From a virus, in the IMG/VR virus record IMGVR_UViG_3300034072_001021, positions 1 through 64,000 of that record: DNA of 64,000 nt; one strand, written 5' to 3'. A program made the translations under genes and the position numbers. Position 1 is the stretch's first letter. The number at the start of each line of letters is the position of its first letter. Of the stretch, positions 50,028-57,436 are shown piece by piece. The notes below the pieces were generated by a model that did no database searches, was not told the DNA's origin, and saw only the letters and a program-made list of their open reading frames with translations.

Positions 50028-51278
50028 GTGGCTAATGTATCTCAAATCAACATCAACAGCTATGACAACCACCTTCTGATTACTGGTGTTGATCAGAGCA
50101 ATCTGATTGATCATGTGCCCGCTATGGTCTATCGTGCGCGCATGACTCGTGAAGGCCTCGTCCTGATCAAAGATAGACCGAACTTCACCCTGCCTCAGTT
50201 GCGCTTCGGTAAGCACAACCGTTATTTCTCTGCCATCTGTGCCGAATACGATCCGCTTGGATCTAGCACGGGTGTTCTGCTCGCTGGTCATAAGGGTTCT
50301 GGCAAGTCTCTCATGGCTGAAGAACTCGGTAACTGGATGATCAAACGCGATCTCCCGGTTATCATGATCGATGACGATCTCTGCCATCACACCATCAACC
50401 TCATCATCCGTGCTGTCGGTCCCTGCATGGTGTTGTTCGACGAGTTTGGTAAAGTGTACTCGGACGAAGACAAGCGCAATCGCCTGTTGACAGTGTTCAG
50501 TGACACGTCCTACGTCGGTGTCATGTTCGTGATCACCGGTAACTGCCGTGAAGAGTTCGGCGAATTCCTGGTAAACCGTCCACAGCGCTTCCGTTTTGCG
50601 ATTCATTATGAATCGGGTGTCGATGTCGAGTTGGCATGTGACGTCCTCAAGAAAATGCAAGTGCGTGAGGAAATGCACGAGACGTTGCTGGCGTATGTAC
50701 AAGGCCAACAAATCCAGCACGGTGGTCTGAATATCGACTCTTTCTTGGCAGTGGTGCGGGCTTCTGCGAACTGCAAGACTGTGGCTGAATTGGAAGAAGT
50801 CACCGAGATCATGAACGTACCGCGCATGGTCAAAAAGGAGTGGCGGGTCATCAGTGTCGTAGCGACTCCGAAACACGAACTGGCTGAAGATTTCGGATAC
50901 AGCGCCGATATCACCAAGTCGTTTGTCATCGACGGCAATCCACTGATGCTGAGCATCGCCGAAAACCGTAACACTGGCCGTAGCTGGGAAAAGGACGAGG
51001 AGGGATGTTACATCACCAAGTCGTTTGATCCCAGTGAAGATTTTTCGGATGTTGTAATTAACCACGAAGGACAATACTATGATTTCGAGATCATAGTCAG
51101 TTATTGTTATTCGGTCAACGCACAAGGTAAACCGACCAGTAAGCGTGGTAAGGACCATCCTCGCATGGCGGAGATGGAAAGCCTTCATGCTCAACGCAAT
51201 GGTAACAGTCGCACGGCTATGTTTGGTATGGAATACACCCCGTCTGCTTTTCTTGCTGCAAAACACCAACAGGGCTAA
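50028..51278 (+). CDS. AAA+ ATPase
   Basis: 416 residues, GTG start behind AAAAGGAAC. Residues 1-85 are a unique N-domain. AAA+ core: Walker A GHKGSGKS near 92-99; VIMIDDDLCHHTIN; Walker B CMVLFDEFGK near 135-144 with the catalytic Glu; sensor-1 VMFVITGNCREEFG near 165; and RPQRFRFAIHY carrying a likely Arg finger. After the lid domain a C-terminal 130-residue region ends in basic sequence. It would form a ring that uses ATP to remodel or unfold a partner. The next unit begins 370 bases later with a proteasome-like hydrolase, so a protease pair is possible but unproven. Confidence 0.88.
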   Translation: MANVSQININSYDNHLLITGVDQSNLIDHVPAMVYRARMTREGLVLIKDRPNFTLPQLRFGKHNRYFSAICAEYDPLGSSTGVLLAGHKGSGKSLMAEELGNWMIKRDLPVIMIDDDLCHHTINLIIRAVGPCMVLFDEFGKVYSDEDKRNRLLTVFSDTSYVGVMFVITGNCREEFGEFLVNRPQRFRFAIHYESGVDVELACDVLKKMQVREEMHETLLAYVQGQQIQHGGLNIDSFLAVVRASANCKTVAELEEVTEIMNVPRMVKKEWRVISVVATPKHELAEDFGYSADITKSFVIDGNPLMLSIAENRNTGRSWEKDEEGCYITKSFDPSEDFSDVVINHEGQYYDFEIIVSYCYSVNAQGKPTSKRGKDHPRMAEMESLHAQRNGNSRTAMFGMEYTPSAFLAAKHQQG

Positions 51279-51288
51279 GGAGTCCATC

Positions 51289-51609
51289 ATGAAGATCGAA
51301 CAAAACGAAAACCTGCTCGGCATGCTGCGTCATCTGGCCAAAGACCAAGAGAAGCTGAACGCGGTCGTGGAATCTCATGCCAACCATCAGCTGACCTTCC
51401 GTATCGACGACAGCATCCAGCTGGGCGTCAAGGTCGATGCCAAAAAGGGCCTGAAGAAAGGCCAGTCCATCCAGATCGTGATGACTGACCTCTCCATCGA
51501 ATCCGACGACAAGGCCACTCCGGTGCCTGCCAGTGCTGTGCAGAAGGCTTCTCCGAGCCGGGGCTGCAGTCTGGAAGACAAGGCCGAGATGAAGGCCCTG
51601 TACCGCTGA
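51289..51609 (+). CDS. Small protein downstream of AAA+ ATPase
   Basis: 106 residues from ATG 51289 (TAAGGAG). Helical N-terminus (NLLGMLRHLAKDQEKLNAVV), then a strand-rich middle (LTFRIDDSIQLGVKVDAKKG) and a disordered basic tail. Codons are strongly C-ending, unlike those of the ATPase before it, suggesting high expression. It might be a substrate or adaptor of the ATPase; nothing but position supports this. Confidence 0.7.
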   Translation: MKIEQNENLLGMLRHLAKDQEKLNAVVESHANHQLTFRIDDSIQLGVKVDAKKGLKKGQSIQIVMTDLSIESDDKATPVPASAVQKASPSRGCSLEDKAEMKALYR

Positions 51610-51616
51610 TCATCAC

Positions 51617-51636
51617 TGGGAGGCTTCGGCCTCCCA
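51617..51636 (+). terminator. Hairpin with UUCG loop
   Basis: 8-bp perfect stem TGGGAGGC/GCCTCCCA closed by TTCG, followed by TCTATTCC. Confidence 0.7.
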
Positions 51637-51653
51637 TCTATTCCGGGGGCAAC

Positions 51654-52181
51654 ATGACCGCTATTGTGTTTCATCAAGGTAAGTTGATGGGCGATCGTAA
51701 GAACGCTCTCTTTACCAATCCGGTTACCTTTGTCGATGCGCCTAAGGTTTTCGTCAGTGAAGACAAGATGTTTGCATTCGGCATCAGTGGTAAAACGATC
51801 TCGGCAGAAACCAAGCCGCGTTATGAAGAGATCATCCGTAAGATCATCGAACACATGACGATCTCAGGTACTGATCGAAAAGCAGTTGACCAGATCGTTG
51901 AGATCGAGAACGGCCCGATCGACTTCACTCACGGCATCATCTGCACCAAGACGCAACAGTTCCTCATTCAGGACATTGGTAAGGTCTATGTGCGGCGATT
52001 TGATGGTGCCACGCATGGGTGTGGCACAGGTGGTGCTCAGATGGCTGTAATGCTGCGCTGTGGGCTCTCTCCGACCCAGGCGTACAACAAGATCACCATG
52101 ATCGATCACTTGTCCGGTGCAAAGTTCGACAGCATCGACACAAGTCGTCTGAAACCATTCGTCATTAAAGGGGATAAGTGA
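51654..52181 (+). CDS. HslV/proteasome-like N-terminal nucleophile hydrolase
   Basis: 175 residues, the size of HslV. Removal of Met1 would expose Thr as residue 1 (MTAIVFHQGKLMGDR). By eye the order matches HslV: Thr1, an Asp at 13 in GDR (HslV Asp17), Lys30 in APKVFVSEDKMFAFGISG (HslV Lys33 region KV...DK..AGFAG), and a late GCGTGGAQMAVMLRCGLSP (HslV GSGG-xxA with helix). The helix TQAYNKITMIDHLSG then follows as in HslV. It would be a threonine peptidase acting in a ring. The next gene is a diverged relative. An AAA+ ATPase lies 370 bases upstream. No measured activity is implied. Confidence 0.72.
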   Translation: MTAIVFHQGKLMGDRKNALFTNPVTFVDAPKVFVSEDKMFAFGISGKTISAETKPRYEEIIRKIIEHMTISGTDRKAVDQIVEIENGPIDFTHGIICTKTQQFLIQDIGKVYVRRFDGATHGCGTGGAQMAVMLRCGLSPTQAYNKITMIDHLSGAKFDSIDTSRLKPFVIKGDK

Positions 52182-52699
52182 TGCCTGCCATTTATCGTGA
52201 CGGTAAACTGGGTTTCCGTCTTAACCCTCATGTTCGAGAGGGTGTGTACGTAAAGTACATGATCGATGGGTTCGATCATTTCTTTACCAAACACGGTTTC
52301 ATCTATCCGATGGGAAGTCTCGGTCCCAGTCTTGAATCTGTGCTGGAAGGTCGCCCTGTATTCGGAGATAAGTTCCGCAATTCGATTAACTGCAGCTATA
52401 TCGTAGTTGATCATTACGGGCAGATCGTCCAGGCTGACGTCTACGTCAACGACGATAAAGAATACACCGTTGATGTGCACAGTCTGCCTCAAGGCTCTGG
52501 GGTGAAGTGGGTAGCCGCCGATCGTGAATGGGATCGTGATATCATTTCGGCCATTCTTATGGCGGATCTGAGTGATTCCGAAATGAACCAGCAGTTCAAC
52601 GAGCAGGGTGTTAACGAAGGTCACAACTTCGTTTTCTTGATGGTCGACTACATCGTCACCAAACTCAATGAACTGTTCCCAAAAGAACCCAAAAACTGA
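52178..52699 (+). CDS. Probable inactive paralogue of the HslV-like hydrolase
   Basis: 173 residues, ATGA-coupled to the preceding gene. The layout follows its neighbour: PAIYRDGKLGFR (compare TAIVFHQGKLMGDR), a middle FDHFFTKHGFIYPMGSLG, then CSYIVVDHYGQIVQADVYVN and QGSGVKWVAADREW, followed by DIISAILMADLSDSEM, comparable with the GTGG and helix of the neighbour. Thr1 is missing (Met-Met-Pro), so it cannot be a self-activated nucleophile hydrolase. A catalytic/non-catalytic pair would resemble the alpha/beta division of proteasomes. The similarity is weak and needs structure comparison. Confidence 0.55.
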   Translation: MMPAIYRDGKLGFRLNPHVREGVYVKYMIDGFDHFFTKHGFIYPMGSLGPSLESVLEGRPVFGDKFRNSINCSYIVVDHYGQIVQADVYVNDDKEYTVDVHSLPQGSGVKWVAADREWDRDIISAILMADLSDSEMNQQFNEQGVNEGHNFVFLMVDYIVTKLNELFPKEPKN

Positions 52700-52712
52700 C
52701 ATCGGTGCAAGC

Positions 52713-53144
52713 GTGAAAAAGAAAGTCGTGATCGTTGGTTTCCCAGGCATTGGGATGACTGAACTGACCAAGCGGCAAAAAGAATACGTGGAGGTAGAAA
52801 CCTCTGCGTCGGGGGTATCGGCAGGTGTCATCAAGAACCTGCTCGATGAAGGTCTTAAAGTCCTTATTCCGTTCGACAAGGATATCTGTGACGCACTGGT
52901 CAAAGAGAAGATCAAGTTCGTCATCGTGTATCCGAGTCGTTCGCTTAAGGCTGACATCTGTAGTCGCATCAGTCCGAGAAGTATCGACGACACTCGCATC
53001 ACCGATCTCATCAACCACTGGGACGAACACATCGACCAGTGCTCGACACAGGAGTGTTATACCCGAGTAGTACTCACCAAGTCTAACAGTTATCTGTGTG
53101 ACCTGGTCGTCTACATTGAGAATCTGTTTACCAATTGTAAATAA
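52713..53144 (+). CDS. P-loop-like protein with degenerate Walker A
   Basis: 143 residues from GTG 52713, chosen because the longer reading overlaps the previous gene and this start gives KKKVVIVGFPGIGMTEL at the N-terminus. The Walker A-like loop GFPGIGMT lacks the essential Lys (Met instead), so normal ATP binding is doubtful. It continues with KFVIVYPSRSLKADICSRIS, like the strand and helix after the second kinase motif. It may be a remnant or regulatory form of a small kinase. Last gene before the large non-coding region. Confidence 0.6.
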   Translation: MKKKVVIVGFPGIGMTELTKRQKEYVEVETSASGVSAGVIKNLLDEGLKVLIPFDKDICDALVKEKIKFVIVYPSRSLKADICSRISPRSIDDTRITDLINHWDEHIDQCSTQECYTRVVLTKSNSYLCDLVVYIENLFTNCK

Positions 53145-53189
53145 TTACAGTTGGCGCGTTCTCTATGTGAACAGAAAATAATTAACTCA

Positions 53190-54130
53190 CAACAAGGACG
53201 GATTCGATGTTTGGGCTACTAACATCGTCCGTGCTTCGTCTGGCACTGAGTGCGGGTCGGTGGGTTGCAGATCTCTTAGTGGAACTGCCGCCTTTACCGA
53301 CCGAACGGTCAGGACCCATCCTGACCTTGTCTCCTGAGCCCGAACCGGCAGCTGGCGCCAACCGCGACCTTAAGGCGGTCGTATGGAGGCGTGCAGTAGC
53401 CTGAAGCACGTAATTTGATCATGCATAAGCCGATCCTGGCCGGGCGCTGGCCAGCATAATGCAATAAGGGGAGTGTAGCCATAGAAATCAATGCGCTTGT
53501 GATAGCAGCTCTAGCTGTACTAAGCGCTGGTGATATTGATGCTCGTACTGGAGGACTCGTGATGACCGCCGATGTCGGTGTTCACTACGAGATGCCGCTT
53601 ACTGAGTCGCCGGAAGACCCGGTCATACTCCGTCAGGCCATGCCTGATTGGTTACTTGGTGAAGCGAGGGCAATTCTGGACGAGGATCGTCATCAGTGGC
53701 TTAGCACAGTCGAAAGCTTTGCTAGCACATGGACGCACTGTGGGAACTGGCACGGGCACTGCGGGTCCCGTAAGCCAAACCATAGAGCCGTCTACCAATA
53801 TCCACGGTGACTAAACCTTCGAAACCGATTAAGTTCGGCCTTAGAGCCAGTGGGCTCTCTCATGCAGCCGTGCATATAGCGAAATGCAAGTCTCTTGATC
53901 AACTGTAAGGTCATCATCTGCGACTATCCAATAGGGTTTCATGAGGCCAAGGCGGATATTGTAGTTATGGCAGCAGTGGGGATGAGCAGCGTCTTCTGAA
54001 AGTGATAATGGGACAACGACACCGAATGAACTAACGCTCGGCAGCCTCCAAGAGGAGGAAACAGTACCCAGATGGGGCTGTGCGCGAGTATTGTTGGATC
54101 GGTGTCAATGTCTTTCCTTTATTTTCTTTT
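53190..54130 (+). ncRNA. Giant structured non-coding RNA candidate (~0.92 kb)
   Basis: A 1-kb gap with no credible gene but many perfect helices. 5' end: ACGGA-TT-CGATGTT with AACATCG-TCCGT (53198-53232). Then GGTCGGT/ACCGACC (53255, 53296); GGTCAGGA-CCCA-TCCTGACC (53307-53326); CGACC/GGTCG (53365-53381); CGTGC/GCACG (53390-53410); TGCAT/ATGCA enclosing CTGGCC/GGCCAG (53422-53463); GCGCTT/AAGCGC (53493-53527) with an inner hairpin; CAGGC/GCCTG (53634-53646); ACGGG/CCCGT (53752-53771); AGAGCC/GGCTCT (53843-53858); ATGCA/TGCAT (53862-53875). The 3' domain is closed by GACACCGA/TCGGTGTC (54018, 54099), with inner GCAGCC/GGCTGT and CTCG/CGAG, followed by a T-rich tail. The architecture recalls ornate phage RNAs such as GOLLD or ROOL, but no conserved motif was matched. 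Confidence 0.65.
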
Positions 54131-54167
54131 GCCGATTTTATGAGGATCAACCTTTATAAGGACTGTT

Positions 54168-54551
54168 ATGTCATTCCAAAGTGACTTCGATGTAAGGCAC
54201 TTGCCAGAAGGACGCAAGTACTTACTGAAAGAGTTTGTCTTTAATGACCCTGAACACGGCAAGGTAGTGGTTTATCCAGAATACCTTACTGGCAGACGGG
54301 TAAGGCGACGACCCATGCTCTGGCCCACCATACAGCGTCTAAGCTGGGGTAGGGCAGACAGAGCCGAAACCATAAGAGACTATCTGTACAACGGGGGCAT
54401 CGTGCACTGCAATGTCCCAAACAAGAAAGAAGCAGATGAGATATTCCACCGTGCGATGATCGCGGAGGGTGTCCCGAAATGGCGACGTATTACTTTGTAC
54501 AATTATGTCCGCTTGTTTGGTCGACCTCTCTGGAAAGGATGGAGTAAATGA
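54168..54551 (+). CDS. Diverged DUF1353-like protein
   Basis: 127 residues. The C-terminal part follows DUF1353: ETIRDYLYNGGIVHCNV, KKEADEIFHRAMIAEGVPKW, then RITLYNYVRLFGRPLW, matching KEADEVFYRALRSEGI...W...MFYAGVRVGG of the gene at 27761. The usual VHD is replaced by IRD (His lost), so if the family is catalytic this copy may not be. The N-terminal half differs and is basic. Preceded by an AT-rich region with ATTTTATGAGG. Coupled to the next gene by ATGA. Confidence 0.7.
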   Translation: MSFQSDFDVRHLPEGRKYLLKEFVFNDPEHGKVVVYPEYLTGRRVRRRPMLWPTIQRLSWGRADRAETIRDYLYNGGIVHCNVPNKKEADEIFHRAMIAEGVPKWRRITLYNYVRLFGRPLWKGWSK

Positions 54552-54853
54552 ATAGTCTTGTCTCTGTATCTGCTGCAAACACTGGCGCTCCAGGTACGCC
54601 CTCGAGCCCTGAGCGTTGGCTAGCCGCACGTATCACCGCCAGCAACCTCAACGTGTTTCTTCAAATGTGGAAACGCACGCCTAAAGAACTTCTCACAGGC
54701 GATGAGTTCGAGGCTGCCAAACACATGGTCACCCACATCCAAGCCAGCGCCGGTGTCTTTATCGATGCTATCCATACTGCCCACACCATGGATCAGCTCA
54801 TCGACATTAACCAAGAATTTTACAATATGGCTGCTGCTAAAAGTGGTGTCTGA
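54548..54853 (+). CDS. Small helical protein
   Basis: 101 residues; residues 1-22 are Ser/Ala/Pro-rich and disordered, the rest is nearly all helix (ERWLAARITASNLNVFLQMW). Coupled to the DUF1353-like gene, so possibly a partner. No family recognised. Confidence 0.7.
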   Translation: MNSLVSVSAANTGAPGTPSSPERWLAARITASNLNVFLQMWKRTPKELLTGDEFEAAKHMVTHIQASAGVFIDAIHTAHTMDQLIDINQEFYNMAAAKSGV

Positions 54854-54855
54854 TA

Positions 54856-54879
54856 AGAGGGAGGCTCAAGCCTCCCTCT
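54856..54879 (+). terminator. Hairpin terminator
   Basis: 10-bp perfect stem AGAGGGAGGC/GCCTCCCTCT with loop TCAA, then ATGCCGACTCG. Almost the same stem recurs at 58703 and 59429. Confidence 0.6.
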
Positions 54880-54884
54880 ATGCC

Positions 54885-54960
54885 GACTCGATTCGAATAT
54901 TTTTCAACAATACATAGTGGTGTTGAATAGGAAGAATGATCTTCCATATAACCTTCTTGA
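54885..54960 (+). promoter_or_regulatory. Promoter and leader, copy 1 of a duplicated element
   Basis: CGATTCGAATATTTTTC then CAATACATAGTG (54908-54919), followed by a leader hairpin GGAAGA-ATGA-TCTTCC (54930-54945) and TAACC. It aligns almost base for base with 59465-59528. Confidence 0.6.
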
Positions 54961-54976
54961 TCGCAGGAGATCAATC

Positions 54977-55123
54977 ATGGGCTTTAGTTTCCGTTGCAAA
55001 GTAACTCGTCCTGATGGCAGCCATGCTGTAAACATCGACAAGCGAGTTTCGTTTGGCTGGAAAACCGTAGCGGCTGTAGTGGTAGTCGCTGCAGCTGTAA
55101 CTGCTGTCGTAACCAACAAGTAA
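54977..55123 (+). CDS. Tiny C-terminally anchored membrane protein
   Basis: 48 residues from ATG 54977 with CAGGAG. A soluble, basic first half (FSFRCKVTRPDGSHAVNIDK) and a hydrophobic Val/Ala helix at the end (TVAAVVVVAAAVTAVVTNK). It lies behind a duplicated promoter/leader; the other copy also drives a tiny membrane protein (59547). Role unknown. Confidence 0.65.
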   Translation: MGFSFRCKVTRPDGSHAVNIDKRVSFGWKTVAAVVVVAAAVTAVVTNK

Positions 55124-55152
55124 AAAACTAACCAAACTTAGAGGAAGTTAAC

Positions 55153-55827
55153 ATGAGCAAAGAAAATGCAATTGCCCTGGGCGTAGCTGTGGGTGCTGTT
55201 GTTCTGGGCGGTCTGGGTATCCGGGCTTTCCGTAATCGTCAGTTGAAGAAGGCTGCAGCCAACGCAATGGCAACTGCCATGGCCAACTCGACACCTCAAG
55301 AGCGTGCCGCTGTTGTCCAAGCTGTAACTCGGCCTGCGCCGGCACCGGCTCCCAAGGAAGTCGTTCAGGAGCCAGTCAAGGCAGAAGAGCCTCAGGTTGA
55401 AGTCCAGCCTGAAGTTCCCGAAGTCGAAACCAACAATGAAACCATCATCGACAACGATGTAGTGATGCAGATCGTCACTGATCGGCAAGAGGAGATCACC
55501 TCGGTCTCTCGAATCCGTCTCCCGGAGGCAGGTGGTGCGCCTGTCTTCTGGGAAGCCGGTCAGCGTAAGATCCGTCGTCCTGAAGTCATCGCTCTCACTG
55601 AAGGTGATTTCGATGGAGGACGAAACGACTACGCTCGCGGATTCCATCACTGCACCCTGGACGGCGTAGCCGGTATCCTGCATGTCACCAAGAACAACTT
55701 CTCGGCCGTCATCATGACTGCCGATGGGGAGTTCCATGGTATCAGTACCAGCGCCGCTAAGTTCGGAGGTAAGAAGCTCAGCAATATCTCTGCTGAGCGT
55801 GCCAAAGTGTTCCTGAACGGGAACTGA
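55153..55827 (+). CDS. N-terminally anchored membrane protein
   Basis: 224 residues. Membrane helix at about 5-25 (AIALGVAVGAVVLGGLGIRA) followed by Arg/Lys (RNRQLKKA), so the bulk is probably cytoplasmic. An Ala/Pro/Glu-rich linker (about 58-95) separates it from a C-terminal beta-rich domain (DGVAGILHVTKNNFSAVIMT). The start resembles in layout the tiny protein at 59547 (IIAGLGACLIVGGYLIYNRS). No family recognised. Confidence 0.72.
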   Translation: MSKENAIALGVAVGAVVLGGLGIRAFRNRQLKKAAANAMATAMANSTPQERAAVVQAVTRPAPAPAPKEVVQEPVKAEEPQVEVQPEVPEVETNNETIIDNDVVMQIVTDRQEEITSVSRIRLPEAGGAPVFWEAGQRKIRRPEVIALTEGDFDGGRNDYARGFHHCTLDGVAGILHVTKNNFSAVIMTADGEFHGISTSAAKFGGKKLSNISAERAKVFLNGN

Positions 55828-55833
55828 CGGCAT

Positions 55834-55861
55834 AGAGAGGAGGGCAACTGCCCTCCTCTCT
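55834..55861. terminator. Bidirectional intrinsic terminator
   Basis: 12-bp perfect stem AGAGAGGAGGGC/GCCCTCCTCTCT with loop AACT, then TTCTTTTTTTTG on the + strand. It separates convergent genes. Confidence 0.8.
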
Positions 55862-55876
55862 TTCTTTTTTTTGTTT

Positions 55877-56347
55877 CTACCAGTTCATGGCCGATTTCTT
55901 GTGCTTGATGGACACTTTCTTACGACTGAGCCATTTCTTCAGATCGATCTGATCAGACTTGATAATGGCGTGTTTCTCAATGATACTGGTAGTCTTGAAC
56001 TCATTGTCCATACCGTTGTGAAGATTGTTCACCTTCACCCACTTGTGTTCGGGCAAGTTGCGGATATTGTAGAGGAAGACATCTAACTTGGAAAGGTCTT
56101 CCAGACTTGGGAGTTTGCCATCGAAGATGAAGACAAGTTCGCTGCCATGAGATTGGAACCGGCAGAGCTGGAACGTCTTCTCGACTACGGAGCAGAAACC
56201 TTGAGCAATGGCTTCTTCCATCACCGAGGAAGCGTACAGCCACTCGTTGGATTCTGTCTTATCCCACTCGACCTTGACACCCGTGTAATGGATGCCTGGT
56301 TTGAGTTCTTCTTGAAGATACCCAGATCCATGATAAAGAATGTGCAT
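55877..56347 (-). CDS. Minus-strand protein, possible ADP-ribosyltransferase-like fold
   Basis: 156 residues, ATG at 56347 with AGGG upstream. The N-terminus HILYHGSGYLQEELKPGIHY and then EWLYASSVMEEAIAQGF resemble the LYHGS...L.pG...vYAs...eA pattern found in ART/RES-like and related toxin folds, where the His and Tyr bind NAD+. No clear catalytic Glu motif was found, so this is a weak suggestion. The C-terminus is basic (KKWLSRKKVSIKHKKS). It is the only isolated minus-strand gene between 33.4 and 62 kb. Confidence 0.6.
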   Translation of the reverse strand: MHILYHGSGYLQEELKPGIHYTGVKVEWDKTESNEWLYASSVMEEAIAQGFCSVVEKTFQLCRFQSHGSELVFIFDGKLPSLEDLSKLDVFLYNIRNLPEHKWVKVNNLHNGMDNEFKTTSIIEKHAIIKSDQIDLKKWLSRKKVSIKHKKSAMNW

Positions 56348-56409
56348 GTCATTGCCCTGTAATTTAATAATGCCGACTCAGATCATGTAGAAGGTGACGA
56401 GTCTACACC

Positions 56410-56940
56410 ATGAAAAAGATGATTGTGATACGGGAAGGAGGACCACCTAATTCCCGTGAGCTGGACGACTACCTATACAATAGTGAAGTGACTCGTTCAG
56501 ATTTCATAGACATGACGCCTGTGTCTGAAGAAGCGTTTTACAAGGATGGCATGAGTATCCATGTATCCGATTGGGACGTGGTGTCTAAGGATGGTGATAA
56601 GTACGATCAATGGCATCTGATTGCCGATATCGAGACGATGTACAGTTTCGATGATCGTCGTTACAAAGCCATGTTAGTGTTGGAGAAGTATAGGTCTGCA
56701 CATTGCTCACCTGTCATTGTCTCCCACACCCCTACTTATTTTTTCTTTGTGTATCGCGTTAAGAAGAAAATATCTAACCTGATTAGCCAAAACCTCAAGG
56801 CCATCTTAGAGAGTTTTAATGGAGAGTGCTATGACTACGCGATTGACGAACAGTCTGTTGGATCTGTTGGCGTATCCATACAGGAAGAGGAAGATGCTGA
56901 AGACGCTCGAGAGATTCGTGAAAGAAAAGGTACTCGATGA
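56410..56940 (+). CDS. Unknown protein
   Basis: 176 residues, divergent from the previous gene with a 62-base AT-rich gap that probably holds promoters for both. Alpha/beta, with YFFFVYRVKKKISNLISQNL near 115-135. The last 35 residues are acidic and then basic (EEEDAEDAREIRERKGTR) and overlap the next gene by about 110 bases, so the true end or the next start may need revision. Confidence 0.65.
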   Translation: MKKMIVIREGGPPNSRELDDYLYNSEVTRSDFIDMTPVSEEAFYKDGMSIHVSDWDVVSKDGDKYDQWHLIADIETMYSFDDRRYKAMLVLEKYRSAHCSPVIVSHTPTYFFFVYRVKKKISNLISQNLKAILESFNGECYDYAIDEQSVGSVGVSIQEEEDAEDAREIRERKGTR

Positions 56941-57382
56941 ACGTACCTACTTCATGTTCATGGAAATCAAGACAGCATCAGGATCTGACTTTGCCAGAAT
57001 GTGTTTGATCAATGTCATCCGTGACATGATCGTGACTATGTACCGGCAACGTAACCTGGAATACGAATACTACACCGGTGGCATGGCTTTCCATGTAGAG
57101 TACTGGGTACGGAACATCGTTCTTTACCAGATGCCGACTATTACCAAGGGTTATCCGATATACATGTTCAAACACAAGTCTGGGGCATTTGCTAAGCGCA
57201 TTCTGTTTGCAGCAGGTGACCATGCAATGAACAGACTGAGCGATATGCCATCTACCCAGATGGATGTCGCTGATCTTGTTTGTAACCTGATGGGCATCAA
57301 GGGTAAAGAAGGTGTGATGCCGTTGGTGTTCTCTGATTCTGACCGATTTGCCAATCTATTTGAGCTTAAAGATGCAGCATAA
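56831..57382 (+). CDS. Unknown helical protein
   Basis: 183 residues from ATG 56831 (GGAG seven bases before). ATG 56894, behind AGGAAGAGG, would reduce the overlap with the preceding gene from 110 to 47 bases and is a good alternative. Basic, helical N-terminus (YPYRKRKMLKTLERFVKEKV), many Met and Tyr residues, and no recognised domain. Confidence 0.65.
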   Translation: MTTRLTNSLLDLLAYPYRKRKMLKTLERFVKEKVLDERTYFMFMEIKTASGSDFARMCLINVIRDMIVTMYRQRNLEYEYYTGGMAFHVEYWVRNIVLYQMPTITKGYPIYMFKHKSGAFAKRILFAAGDHAMNRLSDMPSTQMDVADLVCNLMGIKGKEGVMPLVFSDSDRFANLFELKDAA

Positions 57383-57436
57383 TCCGATTATATGACGGAC
57401 AGTGTGTCCTCATTCCAACTCAAAGGAACTACATCT

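Noticed and set aside
53207-53404. Short + frames at 53207-53404 and 53499-53810 inside the large gap
   Set aside because: No ribosome-binding sites, un-proteinlike composition (e.g. PLPTERSGPILTLSPEPEPA), and they overlap the densest RNA helices.
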